Shown: piece by piece, positions 40,339 through 48,851 of the stretch | Layout: every line of letters starts with the position of its first letter | Numbering within the stretch: the stretch's first letter is position 1 | Source: Streptomyces sp. HNM0575 | Lineage (GTDB): Bacteria; Actinomycetota; Actinomycetes; Streptomycetales; Streptomycetaceae | Direction: 5' to 3' | Assembly: GCF_012726265.1 (NCBI RefSeq) | Contig: NZ_JAASAG010000001.1 | Location: 558,001 to 622,000, forward strand | DNA: 64,000 nt | The notes under the pieces: generated by a model | What the model saw: the letters and a program-made list of their open reading frames with translations, nothing else | What the model was told of the DNA's origin: nothing | The model's database searches: none | Made by a program: the position numbers and the translations under genes

Positions 40339-41790
40339 TCACCACAGCTCGCGGGCGCTCTCCAGCTGCGTCAGGTAGCGCGCGTATCCGTCCTCGAAGC
40401 ATGCGCGGTGCTCGCCGCGCGGCAGGACCGCACGGTCCTCGTCCAGCCAGCCCGCGGTGTCGACCGGCCTGCCCAGCGTCCGGGCCGCCACGGCCGCCGC
40501 TCCGCGGGCGCCGACCGCGTGGTCCGAGGGCGGTAGGACGGGCCTGCCCAGGGCGTCGGCGAACACCTGGGTCCATTCGTCGGACCTGCTGCCGCCGCCG
40601 CAGATGGCCAGCCGCCCGTCGAGCCCGGCGGCCTCCAGGCAGTGCCGGGCGGCGTACGCGACCGATTCGCACACCGCGCGGACCACGTCGGCGCGTTCCG
40701 TGGTGAACGTGACACCGGTCAACTGGCCGCGGGCGCGCGGCGCGACGAACGGGGCGCGTTCGCCGGACTCGGCGAGGAACGGCAGCGCCGAGACCCCGCG
40801 CGCACCCGGCGGGCTCTCCCGCAGCAGCCCCGCCACGTCGTCGGTGCTCAGCTTCAGCAGCCGCAGCAGCCAGTCGATGCTGGCCGTGCCGACCATCGCG
40901 GGCATGCCCCGGGACCACAGCGCGGGGTCCGCCGTGCACAGCCACATCCCCGCGGGCTCCTGATCGGGCGCGGAGGCACCGATCTTCGGGCTGTCGGTGA
41001 GGACCTGGCAGGCGAGCGTGGTGCCGACGGTCAGCAGTCCGTCGCCCGGCTCGGTCAGGCCGCTGCCGAAGAGGCTCGCCGGCAGGTCGAAGGGACCGGC
41101 GGTGACGGGCGTGCCCCGGGGGAGGTCCAGCAGCGCCGCTCCCCGCGAGTCGAGGGAGAGGAGCCGCCCGGGCGGTGCCGGGTCGGCCAGCAGCCGCCGC
41201 TGGTCCTGAAGTCCGCAGGCGGCGATCGCGTCCTCGTCGTACCGCCCGGCCCGTACGTCCAGGAAGGGCAGCGAGGCGTCGGAGGCGTCGACGGTGATCT
41301 CCCCGGTGAGCAGCTGGGCCACGGCGTCGACGCAGTACCCGGCGACCGCCGCCCGCTCCAGCGACTCCGGCTCCTCCTCGCGCAGCGTCGCCAGCAGCGG
41401 AGCGGGGCAGCCGGGGAAGACGGCCTGACCGGTCAGCCTGTGCACCTCGGCGGCGGTGCCGTCCTTCCACCAGCGCTCCACGAGGTCGTTCGCGCGGCCG
41501 TCGAGCCAGGACACCGGCGGGCGTACGGCGGCGCCCTCGGCGTCGCGCAGCCACAGCCCGTCGCCCTGGCCGGTGAGCGCCACGGCGTCGACCGTGCCCC
41601 CGTGTTCGGCCCTGACCCTGCGGACGACGGAGGTGACGGTGCTGAGGACCTCGTCCAGGTCCTGCTCCACGCGCTTGGGGGCCGGGTGGTTCAGCCGGGA
41701 GGGCGCGTCGGCCTCGACGACGGAGCGTCCGGCTTCGTCGAATACCGCGGCCTTGGTGACCGTCGTGCCGATGTCGACACCTATGATCAT
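40339..41790 (-). CDS. FGGY-family carbohydrate kinase (minus-strand operon, last gene)
   Basis: The 483-residue kinase starts MIIGVDIGTTVTKAAVFDEAG, with the phosphate-1 motif, and has LTVGTTLACQ, AICGGGSRSDEW and PVLPPSDHAVGARGAA (the FGGY_C region). It should phosphorylate a ketose, polyol or related sugar. Its ATG overlaps the stop of the 2-hydroxyacid dehydrogenase (ATGA), so it is the fifth coupled gene of the operon. Similarity in style is to xylulose/erythritol/autoinducer-2 type kinases; the substrate is unproven. It ends before a hairpin and repeats. Confidence 0.88.
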   Translation of the reverse strand: MIIGVDIGTTVTKAAVFDEAGRSVVEADAPSRLNHPAPKRVEQDLDEVLSTVTSVVRRVRAEHGGTVDAVALTGQGDGLWLRDAEGAAVRPPVSWLDGRANDLVERWWKDGTAAEVHRLTGQAVFPGCPAPLLATLREEEPESLERAAVAGYCVDAVAQLLTGEITVDASDASLPFLDVRAGRYDEDAIAACGLQDQRRLLADPAPPGRLLSLDSRGAALLDLPRGTPVTAGPFDLPASLFGSGLTEPGDGLLTVGTTLACQVLTDSPKIGASAPDQEPAGMWLCTADPALWSRGMPAMVGTASIDWLLRLLKLSTDDVAGLLRESPPGARGVSALPFLAESGERAPFVAPRARGQLTGVTFTTERADVVRAVCESVAYAARHCLEAAGLDGRLAICGGGSRSDEWTQVFADALGRPVLPPSDHAVGARGAAAVAARTLGRPVDTAGWLDEDRAVLPRGEHRACFEDGYARYLTQLESARELW

Positions 41791-42833
41791 GCGCCGCCTC
41801 CGGTGACCTCGGGGTTCGCCAGGTGCGCGGGCGGCAGGCCGCGCAGGTGCCGTGCCGCCTCTCCCGCCACGATGCGCGCGGCCCGTTCTGCCGTCTGCCG
41901 GGTGGCGCCCGCGAGATGCGGGGTGGCGACGACGTTCGGCAGGCCGCGCAGCGCCCAGTCTGCCGCGGGCGGCTCGACGTCGTACACATCGAGTGCGACG
42001 GCCCGCAGCCGTCCGTCGGCGAGCGCGTCCGGAAGCGGTCCGTGGTCGAGCAGTTCGCCCCTGGCGGTGTTGACGAGGACGGCGCCGCGGGGGAGGAGCG
42101 CGAGGCGCCGCGCGTCGATGAGGTGCCGGGTCTCGGGGGTGAGCCGGGCGTGCAGGCTGACCACGGAGCTGGCGCCCAGCAGGTCGTCGAGGTCGACGAG
42201 CGTCACGCCGTCCTCCGCCAGGGCCTCGGCGTCGGCGTACGGATCGCTTGCCAGGACGCGGGCGCCGAAGGCCTGGAGCACCCGGGCGACGATGCGGCCG
42301 ATGGCGCCGTAGCCGACGAGCCCGACGGTGGTGCCCGACAGTTCCAGACCGGCCTTGTCGTAGGCGTAGAGGTCGCCGCGCCAACTGCCCGCGTGCAGCT
42401 CCGAGTCGGCGTTCGGGATGTGCCGCATCGCGGCGAGGATCATGCCGACCGCGTACTCGGCGGCTGCGCTCGCGTTCCTGCCCGGGGCGTAGCTGACGGC
42501 CACGTCGGCGCGGGTGGCCGCGGCCAGGTCCACGTTGACCGGGCCGCCCCGGCAGACCGCGACCAGCCGCAGGTCCGGTGCGGCGGCGAAGACGTCCTCG
42601 GTGAACGGCGCCATCTGCGTCAGGCAGATCTCCACGCCGTCGAGGGCCTTGATCAGCGTCTCCTCGTCCCCGCTGGCTTCGCGTACGCCCCCGACCGGGC
42701 CGAACGGTTCGACGGGCCAGGGCAGGGTCAGGCGCCGTACGTCCAGATCTGCGGAGTCTCCGGCCTCGTCCCGCAGGGAGGTCTCCAGCAGCTCGGGGGA
42801 GACGAAGTGGTCGCCCGCGGCTAGTACGCGCAT
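41787..42833 (-). CDS. D-isomer-specific 2-hydroxyacid dehydrogenase
   Basis: The 348-residue NAD-dependent enzyme has VGLVGYGAIGRIVARVL (nucleotide motif near 167-183), the catalytic Arg in NTARGELLD, Glu in VYDVEPP and His in VVATPHLAGAT. It resembles phosphoglycerate dehydrogenase-like enzymes that act on sugar acids. In this operon it may reduce or oxidise a four- or five-carbon 2-hydroxyacid, which is inference. A 210-base repetitive leader separates it from rpiB upstream. Its start ATG at 42833 follows GGAGCGACC. Confidence 0.88.
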   Translation of the reverse strand: MRVLAAGDHFVSPELLETSLRDEAGDSADLDVRRLTLPWPVEPFGPVGGVREASGDEETLIKALDGVEICLTQMAPFTEDVFAAAPDLRLVAVCRGGPVNVDLAAATRADVAVSYAPGRNASAAAEYAVGMILAAMRHIPNADSELHAGSWRGDLYAYDKAGLELSGTTVGLVGYGAIGRIVARVLQAFGARVLASDPYADAEALAEDGVTLVDLDDLLGASSVVSLHARLTPETRHLIDARRLALLPRGAVLVNTARGELLDHGPLPDALADGRLRAVALDVYDVEPPAADWALRGLPNVVATPHLAGATRQTAERAARIVAGEAARHLRGLPPAHLANPEVTGGGA

Positions 42834-42846
42834 GGTCGCTCCTCGG

Positions 42847-43016
42847 AGCTCGGTGTTGTGCGGCTCGATGTTGCGGCTCTGTGTTTTCGGCTCTGTGTTT
42901 TCGGCTCTGGGTTTCGCGGCCCGGTGTTCCGGGGCTGGGTGTTCCGGGGCTCGGTGTGTGCGGCCCGGTGTTCCCGGGGCTGGGTGTTCCGGGGTCCGGG
43001 GCCGGGTGTTCCGGTG
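42847..43016 (-). repeat. Short tandem repeats in the leader of the 2-hydroxyacid dehydrogenase gene
   Basis: On the plus strand, CGGCTCTGTGTTTTC occurs twice and then decays, followed by CGGGGCTGGGTGTTC-type units at least four times. On the sense strand these read GAGCCGAAAACACA and CCCCGGAACACC. The array lies between the RpiB-like stop and the dehydrogenase start. Confidence 0.8.
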
Positions 43017-43043
43017 CTCGTCGGTACGTGACGGCCGGGCGGG

Positions 43044-43496
43044 TCAGCCCTGCTCGTAGGCGCTGATGCGGGCGACCTTGGCGGCGCTGGGTGAGGCCGG
43101 GTCGAAGGTGTGGCCGAGCCATTCGCCGACCACGTGCTTCGCCAGTTCGGGCCCGACGACGCGGGCGCCCATGGCGAGGACCTGGCAGTCGTTGGACTTC
43201 ACCGAGCGTTCCACGGAGTAGGGGTCGTGGGCCACGGTGGCCCGGATGCCGGGCACCTTGTTCGCGCTGACGCACATGCCTATGCCGGTGCCGCAGACGA
43301 GCAGCGCGCGGTCGGCCTCGCCGCGGGCCACGGACTCGGCGGCGGCGATACCCAGCGGCGGGTAGGGCCGGTCGTCGTCCGGCTCGTGCACGCCGTGGTC
43401 GTAGACCTCGGTGACCCGCGGGTCGTCCGCGAGTACCCGGCTCAGGATGTTCTTCAGTTCGAGGCCGGCGTCGTCGGCCGCTACGGCGATCCTCAT
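43044..43496 (-). CDS. rpiB: RpiB/LacAB-family sugar-phosphate isomerase
   Basis: The 150-residue protein has MRIAVAADDAGLELK, YDHGVHEPDDDRPYP and the active-site stretch LLVCGTGIGMCVSANKVPGIRA, whose first Cys is the catalytic base in RpiB. It interconverts aldose and ketose phosphates (ribose-5-P/ribulose-5-P; some relatives act on erythrose- or erythrulose-phosphate). ATG at 43496 follows GTGGAGGAA and overlaps the upstream kinase stop, so the two act together. Given the adjacent dihydroxyacetone-kinase-like gene, a tetrose-phosphate substrate is plausible but inferred. Confidence 0.88.
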   Translation of the reverse strand: MRIAVAADDAGLELKNILSRVLADDPRVTEVYDHGVHEPDDDRPYPPLGIAAAESVARGEADRALLVCGTGIGMCVSANKVPGIRATVAHDPYSVERSVKSNDCQVLAMGARVVGPELAKHVVGEWLGHTFDPASPSAAKVARISAYEQG

Positions 43497-45475
43497 CGTT
43501 CCTCCACGTGGTGTGTACCGGCATCGGCCCGCCGGGCGGCCAGGACCGGGGCGGCGGCGCCGAGCATGAGGGCCAGCGATGTGGCCCCGGCGTCCGGATG
43601 GCCACGCCCGCGCGGGCCGAGCCGCGCCGCCCTGCCGCGGCGGGCCACGAGATCGGCGGTGGCCTGTGCTCCGCGGTCGGCCTCGCGCGCGGCCACGGCC
43701 CATGCTTCGGCGAGGGGCGTGCCGCTGCCGCGCTGCGCGAGAAGGCTGGCCCGGAACGGGTCGAGAGCGTCGAGCAGCGTCTTCTCACCGACCTCCGCGC
43801 CGCCGAGTTCGCGTACCGCCTCGAAGGCGGAGTCGACGGAGGCGGCGACGGCGTCCAGGGTGATCTGACCGTCGGGGGACCGCCCGAGTCCGGCGCCGAT
43901 CTCGGTGAGCAGCAGCCCGTAGAGCGCGCCGGAGGCGCCTCCGGCGGCGTCGGAGAGGGCGGTGCCCGCGCGCAGCAGACGGCGGCCGACGCGCTGTGCG
44001 TCACCGCCGGTGCCGGTGCCGGTGCCGCCCGCGTCGGTGTCGCCCGCGTGCGTGGCGCCCGCGTGCGTGGCGCCCGCGTCGTCGCCGCCCGCGTCCGGGC
44101 CCGGCCGTACGGGCGTACCGTCCGCCTGAGCCGGAACGGCCGCAGCGGCACCCGCGTTCCCGCCCGTGCCCGTGCCAGCGCCCGCGCCCGCGGCTCCGGC
44201 CTGGGCTGCGGCGAGCGCGGCGCGCAGTCCCCGGACCATTCCCTGGCCGTGGTCGCCGTCGCCGCACACCGCGTCGAGCCGCCCGAGCTCCTCCTCGTTC
44301 TCCCGTACGACGTCCAGAGCGGCGGCGAGCAGCTGCGCCGCGACACCGCGCGGCGGTTCGTCCGAGCCGTCCGGCGGCACCCCGGGAGAGGGGACGTCGG
44401 CGGCGGATCCGTCCACGCCGTCGTCCACGCCGTCGTCCACGCCGCCGTCCGCGTCGCCCTCCGCGCCCGGGTCGCCGGGCCGCCCGGCGACCCGGGTGAA
44501 GCCCGGCGTCTCGCATGGTGCGTCGTAGAGCGCGGTGAGTTCGTCGTCGAGGACGGTCACGGACAGCGAGATGCCCGCCATGTCGAGGGACGTGACGAAG
44601 TCGCCGACCTCGGGCCGGTACGGAATCCGCCCGGCGGCCACGAGCCGTTCGTGGACGCGCCCGTAGCAGATCAGCAGGTCCTCGGGGGTCGTGCGGCCCA
44701 GCCCGTTGAGCAGGACCGCGACGCTGCGTCCCGGCGGCAGCTCGTCGAGCACCCGGTCGACCAGCACGTCGGCGAGGTCGCCCGGCGCGAGCGCCGGCAC
44801 CGTCTCGGCGCCCGCCTCGCCGTGGATGCCCAGGCCCAGCTCCATGGCGCCGGGTTCGACCGTGAACAGCGGTTCGTCGTGGCCGGGCAGCGTGCAGCCG
44901 GCGAAGGCCGCGCCGTAGGTGCGCGTACGGGAGTTGACGTGCCGGGCGACGGCCTCGACCTGCTCCAGGGAGTCCCCGCGGTGCGCGGCGGCCGAGGCGG
45001 CCTTGAACACGAAGAAGCCGCCGGCCACGCCCCGCCGTTCCTCGGTCCGGTCGGGCGGACCGCTCGCCACGTCGTCGGTGACGAGCACGGTGCGCGAATC
45101 GATGCCCTCGGCGCCCAGCCGGCTGGCCGCCAGCCCGAAGTGCATGACGTCGCCCGCGTAATTGCCGAACGAGAAGAACACACCGGCACCGCCGTCCACG
45201 GCGCGCGCGGTCCGGTAGACCTGTTCCGCGCTGGGGCTGGTGAAGACGTCGCCGATGGCGGCGGCGTCGGCGAGCCCGGGGCCGACCAGCCCGGCGAAGG
45301 CCGGGTAGTGGCCGCAGCCGCCGCCGATGACCACACCGACCCGGCCGGGCTCGGGCGCGCTGCGGCTCATCACGCCGTACGCGCCGGGCACGGCACGGAC
45401 CGTACGGCTGCGGGCCGCGACCAGCCCGCGTATCCAGTCGGACTTGAAGGTCGAGGCGTCTCCCAGGGGCCGCAT
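43493..45475 (-). CDS. Dihydroxyacetone kinase-family protein (DAK1-DAK2 fusion)
   Basis: The 660-residue protein joins a DhaK domain (residues 1-335: VVIGGGCGHYPAFAGLVGPG; active-site His in GLGIHGEAGAE near 212) to a DhaL ATP-binding domain (residues ~385-650: AVCGDGDHGQGM, ALSDAAGGASGALYG). This is the ATP-dependent single-chain architecture, which phosphorylates dihydroxyacetone or ketoses such as erythrulose. A Gly/Ala/Thr/His insert (residues ~440-490) interrupts DhaL. It is coupled to the HAD gene (TGATG) and to rpiB (ATGA). An erythrulose kinase role is suggested by RpiB pairing but unproven. Confidence 0.88.
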   Translation of the reverse strand: MRPLGDASTFKSDWIRGLVAARSRTVRAVPGAYGVMSRSAPEPGRVGVVIGGGCGHYPAFAGLVGPGLADAAAIGDVFTSPSAEQVYRTARAVDGGAGVFFSFGNYAGDVMHFGLAASRLGAEGIDSRTVLVTDDVASGPPDRTEERRGVAGGFFVFKAASAAAHRGDSLEQVEAVARHVNSRTRTYGAAFAGCTLPGHDEPLFTVEPGAMELGLGIHGEAGAETVPALAPGDLADVLVDRVLDELPPGRSVAVLLNGLGRTTPEDLLICYGRVHERLVAAGRIPYRPEVGDFVTSLDMAGISLSVTVLDDELTALYDAPCETPGFTRVAGRPGDPGAEGDADGGVDDGVDDGVDGSAADVPSPGVPPDGSDEPPRGVAAQLLAAALDVVRENEEELGRLDAVCGDGDHGQGMVRGLRAALAAAQAGAAGAGAGTGTGGNAGAAAAVPAQADGTPVRPGPDAGGDDAGATHAGATHAGDTDAGGTGTGTGGDAQRVGRRLLRAGTALSDAAGGASGALYGLLLTEIGAGLGRSPDGQITLDAVAASVDSAFEAVRELGGAEVGEKTLLDALDPFRASLLAQRGSGTPLAEAWAVAAREADRGAQATADLVARRGRAARLGPRGRGHPDAGATSLALMLGAAAPVLAARRADAGTHHVEER

Positions 45476-46173
45476 CACACCGTCCTCTCGGCGTCTCGGG
45501 CGGGGGCGAGCAGCCGGTCCAGCTGCCGGCCGACGTCGTCGAGGTCCTCCGCGCGGCCTGCCGCCAGGGCGAGGGCGTCGGACGGCGGCGGATAGGTGGG
45601 GTTGGGCAGGGCGACCACGGTCATCCCCGCGGCGTGTGCCGCGCGTATGCCGTTGCCGGAGTCCTCCACGGCCGCGCAGTCCGTGCCGGGGAAGCCGAGC
45701 CGGCCTGCCGCTTCGGCGTAGACGTCCGGGTGCGGCTTGCCGCGTGCGACCTCCGCGCTGGAGACGGTGGCGGAGAAGCTTCCGGCGAGCCCGTGACCGT
45801 TGAGGACCGCGTCGATCAGGCGGCGGGGCGCGGAGGAGGCCAGCGCGATGGGGACCCGTGCGGCGACGGAGACGACGAGCTGTTCCGCGCCGGGCAGCAG
45901 GTCGACGCGTCCGCTCTCGAAGTCCGCGACCATCCCGTCCACGACGCTTCGCTCGGTGCCCTCCGGACCGCCCTCGGGCTCGCCGGTCAGCCGCCACAGG
46001 TAGGCGGCCCACTCGGGCGCGCTCATGCCCTGTACGGAGCGGGTGTCCTCGGGTGTCCAGGGCGTGCCGTGGGCTTCCGCGTAACGCGTCCAGTTCTCCT
46101 CCCACAGGTGCTCGCTCTCGACGAGGACACCGTCCATGTCGAACACCACCGCGTGCAGCCGGCCGTCGTGCAT
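45475..46173 (-). CDS. HAD-superfamily sugar phosphatase (beta-PGM-like)
   Basis: The 232-residue protein has all HAD motifs: FDMDGVLVESEHLWEENW (nucleophile and acid Asp), IALASSAPRR, GKPHPDVYAEAA and AVEDSGNGIRAAHAAGM. The helical cap after motif I places it with beta-phosphoglucomutase or phosphoglycolate phosphatase-like enzymes acting on small sugar phosphates. It is the first gene of the five-gene minus-strand operon and starts 160 bases from the divergent DeoR regulator. It might remove dead-end phosphates or dephosphorylate a pathway intermediate. Confidence 0.88.
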   Translation of the reverse strand: MHDGRLHAVVFDMDGVLVESEHLWEENWTRYAEAHGTPWTPEDTRSVQGMSAPEWAAYLWRLTGEPEGGPEGTERSVVDGMVADFESGRVDLLPGAEQLVVSVAARVPIALASSAPRRLIDAVLNGHGLAGSFSATVSSAEVARGKPHPDVYAEAAGRLGFPGTDCAAVEDSGNGIRAAHAAGMTVVALPNPTYPPPSDALALAAGRAEDLDDVGRQLDRLLAPARDAERTV

Positions 46174-46230
46174 GGGGCACCTCTCCGCTCGTGTGGGCTG
46201 GCAGGGGACGAGCGTCTCGCCCCGGACGTG

Positions 46231-46254
46231 AAATTAACACTCAGGATGTTATTT
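46231..46254. promoter_or_regulatory. Palindromic operator between HAD operon and DeoR gene
   Basis: AAATTAACA, seven bases, TGTTATTT: an AT-rich inverted repeat with perfect TAACA/TGTTA half-sites, conspicuous in this GC-rich sequence. It lies 58 bases before the minus-strand operon and 79 before the regulator, where a DeoR-type repressor would control both. The actual binding protein is inferred. Confidence 0.55.
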
Positions 46255-46332
46255 GACGAGTCCGCGGTGCCGATCCGGTGCCGGGCAGCCCCGGCGGCCC
46301 CACCGTCCGCCCGTGGTCGGCACACTGTGCGC

Positions 46333-47127
46333 ATGACTTCTCGACGCCGTGCGGCACGGCCACAGGAGACCCGCCAGCAGACGATCGCCGAGTACGTGGC
46401 GGAGCACGGCTCCGCGACGGCGAGCGAACTGGCGGAACTGACCGGCGTCAGCGTGATGACCGTGCACCGCGACGTGGACGACCTGGCCGGGCGCGGCCTG
46501 CTGCGCAAGTTCCGTGGCGGGGTCTCCGCGCAGCCCTCGACGGTCTTCGAGAGCGACGTGGAGTACCGGCTCGGCGCCAGGCTGGAGCAGAAGCAGGCGA
46601 TCGCCCGGTGCGCCACAGGCCTCGTGGAGCCCGGCACGTCCCTCCTGCTGGACGACTCGACCACCGCGCTCCAACTCGCCCGGCTGCTGGAGCAGTTCAC
46701 ACCTCTGACGGTGGTGACCAACTACCGGCGCGCCATCGACGAGCTGTGCGGCGTCACGGACCTGCGGCTGATCGCGCTCGGCGGCGAGTACTCCCGCACG
46801 CACGACTCCTTCAACGGGCTGTCCTGCACGGAGGCGATCGCCAGGGTCCACGTCGACGTCGCCTTCGTGAGCACCTCGGCGATGAGCACGGCCATGACGT
46901 TCCACCAGGAGCAGGAGATCGTCCAGGTCAAGCGGGCGATGCTGGCCTCGGCCTCGAAGCGGGTGCTGCTGATGGACTCGGGGAAGCTGGCGCGGACCGC
47001 GCTGCACCGGCTGGCCCCGCTCTCCGGCTACGACGACCTCGTTGTCGACGACGGGGCGCCCCCGGAGCTGCTGGCGGAGCTGCGGGAGGCGGTGCGGGTG
47101 CACGTCGCCGGAACCGATCCTTCTTAA
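46333..47127 (+). CDS. DeoR/GlpR-family transcriptional regulator
   Basis: The 264-residue protein has an N-terminal helix-turn-helix (IAEYVAEHGSATASELAELTGVSVMTVHRDVDDL, residues ~15-48, shown to describe the DeoR type) and a C-terminal sugar-phosphate-binding domain (LLDDSTTALQLARLL, VVTNYRRAIDEL, LIALGGEYSRTHDSFNG, VLLMDSGKLARTALHRLAP). DeoR proteins usually repress sugar operons and release on binding a phosphorylated intermediate. It is divergent from the HAD-DAK operon and upstream of the transporter, so it is the likely local regulator. No clear ribosome site precedes the ATG. Confidence 0.9.
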   Translation: MTSRRRAARPQETRQQTIAEYVAEHGSATASELAELTGVSVMTVHRDVDDLAGRGLLRKFRGGVSAQPSTVFESDVEYRLGARLEQKQAIARCATGLVEPGTSLLLDDSTTALQLARLLEQFTPLTVVTNYRRAIDELCGVTDLRLIALGGEYSRTHDSFNGLSCTEAIARVHVDVAFVSTSAMSTAMTFHQEQEIVQVKRAMLASASKRVLLMDSGKLARTALHRLAPLSGYDDLVVDDGAPPELLAELREAVRVHVAGTDPS

Positions 47128-47131
47128 CGTA

Positions 47132-47160
47132 TTGCGTGTGAAAAAAACACGCTCTACGGT
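47132..47160 (+). promoter_or_regulatory. Transporter-operon promoter with hairpin operator in the spacer
   Basis: TTGCGT (47132-47137) and TACGGT (47155-47160) are 17 bases apart. The spacer region holds an inverted repeat GCGTGT-N7-ACACGC (47134-47152) whose loop is an A-run. A regulator bound there would block RNA polymerase. It starts right after the DeoR stop codon and serves the transporter at 47300. Confidence 0.5.
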
Positions 47161-47299
47161 GCGTCCGGTGAAGGCAGACCGCGGTCCGTTCGCGGTCGCC
47201 GCACACACCGAACTGCGCCAGGGCGCCTGAGCTCCCCGGCCAGCTGGTCCACAACGGACCGCATCCGCCACAGGGACCGCACCCGCACAGGGGAGACCC

Positions 47300-48748
47300 A
47301 TGAACGAGCCGGAGACATCACAGGCCGCACTCGGCACAGCCCGCGGCGCCCCCGCCTCCCAGCCGCCCCCGGGCCCGGACGCCCCGGCCGCCGGGCCCGG
47401 GCCGCAAACACCGGAAGCTGCGGACGAGCCGCTCCGCGGGATCGAACGCATCGGCATCCCCAGGCCGCTCGTCTGGGGATTCGTCGGCGTCTTCATCTAC
47501 ATGATCGGTGACGGGGTCGAGATCAGTTACCTCACCGACTATCTCCAGCAGCCCGACGGCGGCGGACTCGCGGGCGGCCAGGCGTCGTTCGCCACGGTGA
47601 CCGCGTACGGCATCGCCGTGATGATCGCGTCCTGGTTCTCGGGCACGCTGTCCGCGATCTGGGGCCCGCGCCGCGTCATGTGGCTCGGGGCGGCTTGGTG
47701 GGTCGGCTTCGAGATCGTCTTCCTCTTCTTCGCGATCCCCAGCCAGAGCCTCACGTTCATCGCGCTGACCTACGGGATCCGCGGCTTCGCATACCCGCTG
47801 TTCGCCTTCGCCTTCCTGGTGTGGGCGCAGACGACGAGCCCGCAGCGGATGCGCGGCTCGGTCGCCGGCTGGTTCTGGTTCGCCTTCACGGGCGGCCTCC
47901 CCACCCTGGGCGCGGGCGTCGCCGCGCTGGCCATCGGGCCGCTGGGCATGAGCCTGCGGGACACGCTGGTGCTCTCCCTCGTCATGGTCGCCGTCGGCGG
48001 CGCCATCGGCTCCTTCGCCGTACGCGACCCCCAGGGGCTGCAACCGATCGCCGACTCGTCGGTGACCGAGCCCCGCAGCTACCGCAGGCTGCTGGAGGGC
48101 GTGGACATACTGTGGCGCGACAAGCGCACACTCGCCGGCGGGCTGGTGCGCATCGTCAACACCGCGCCGCAGTACGGCTTCTTCGCGATGTTCCCCTTCA
48201 CCTTCGGCACCGCCGGCGACGCCGACGGCTTCCTCAGCATCGCCCAGCTCTCCACCCTCACCGCGATCACCTACGGCGCGAACATCGCCGCGAACCTCTT
48301 CTTCGGCGTCTTCGGCGACTACTTCGGCTGGCGGCGCACCGTCACCTTCTTCGGCTGCCTCGGCTGCGCGATAGCCACACCGCTGTGGTACTTCGTCTCG
48401 CTGGCCAGCGGGAGCTTCCCCGTCGCCGTCGTCCTCGGCTGCGTCTACGGCGTGCTGCTCGCCGGCTTCGTACCGCTGTCCGCCCTGATGCCGTCGATGG
48501 TGCAGCACAAGGACAAGGGAGCGTCGCTGGCCGTGCTCAACTTCGGTGCGGGCGGGGCCGCGTTCGTCGGGCCGTTCCTGGTCACGGTCTGCTACCCGTT
48601 CATCGGGGGCGGCGGCGTGGCGATCGTCTTCGGTGTGCTCTACCTCGCGGTCGCCGTGCTCTCCACCCTGCTGAAGGACCCCAGCGACCCGGGCGAGCAG
48701 CGCCGCGCGGCGGCCGACTCCGCGGCCGTGGCCGGAAGTTCGGCGTGA
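47300..48748 (+). CDS. MFS transporter, RbtT/DalT/CsbX (polyol permease) type
   Basis: The 482-residue protein has a disordered N-terminus (residues 1-45), then about 12 hydrophobic segments starting at LVWGFVGVFIYMIGDGVE. GDGVEISYLTDYL and the WGPRRVMWLG loop fit the polyol permease subfamily that takes up ribitol, arabinitol and similar compounds by proton symport. A GGGGAGA site precedes the ATG. It heads the plus-strand arm of the divergent locus, ahead of a second FGGY kinase, which supports import of the locus substrate. Confidence 0.85.
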   Translation: MNEPETSQAALGTARGAPASQPPPGPDAPAAGPGPQTPEAADEPLRGIERIGIPRPLVWGFVGVFIYMIGDGVEISYLTDYLQQPDGGGLAGGQASFATVTAYGIAVMIASWFSGTLSAIWGPRRVMWLGAAWWVGFEIVFLFFAIPSQSLTFIALTYGIRGFAYPLFAFAFLVWAQTTSPQRMRGSVAGWFWFAFTGGLPTLGAGVAALAIGPLGMSLRDTLVLSLVMVAVGGAIGSFAVRDPQGLQPIADSSVTEPRSYRRLLEGVDILWRDKRTLAGGLVRIVNTAPQYGFFAMFPFTFGTAGDADGFLSIAQLSTLTAITYGANIAANLFFGVFGDYFGWRRTVTFFGCLGCAIATPLWYFVSLASGSFPVAVVLGCVYGVLLAGFVPLSALMPSMVQHKDKGASLAVLNFGAGGAAFVGPFLVTVCYPFIGGGGVAIVFGVLYLAVAVLSTLLKDPSDPGEQRRAAADSAAVAGSSA

Positions 48749-48771
48749 CGGTGCGGCGGTTCGGCAGACCC

Positions 48772-48807
48772 GATCCGCGTGATCCGCGTGATCCGTGCGA
48801 TCCGTGT
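48772..48807 (+). repeat. Four tandem 9-bp repeats
   Basis: GATCCGCGT, GATCCGCGT, GATCCGTGC and GATCCGTGT run head to tail, 24 bases after the transporter stop and before the FGGY kinase. Confidence 0.8.
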
Positions 48808-48851
48808 GATCGCCCGGCGGGTCCGCCGCGGACCACTCCCGGAGGCGGCCA

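Noticed and set aside
40339-44346. A 1335-residue open frame on the minus strand covering several genes
   Set aside because: Only its last 483 residues are protein-like (the FGGY kinase). The rest runs out of frame through the DAK, RpiB and dehydrogenase genes, whose own frames carry the family motifs.
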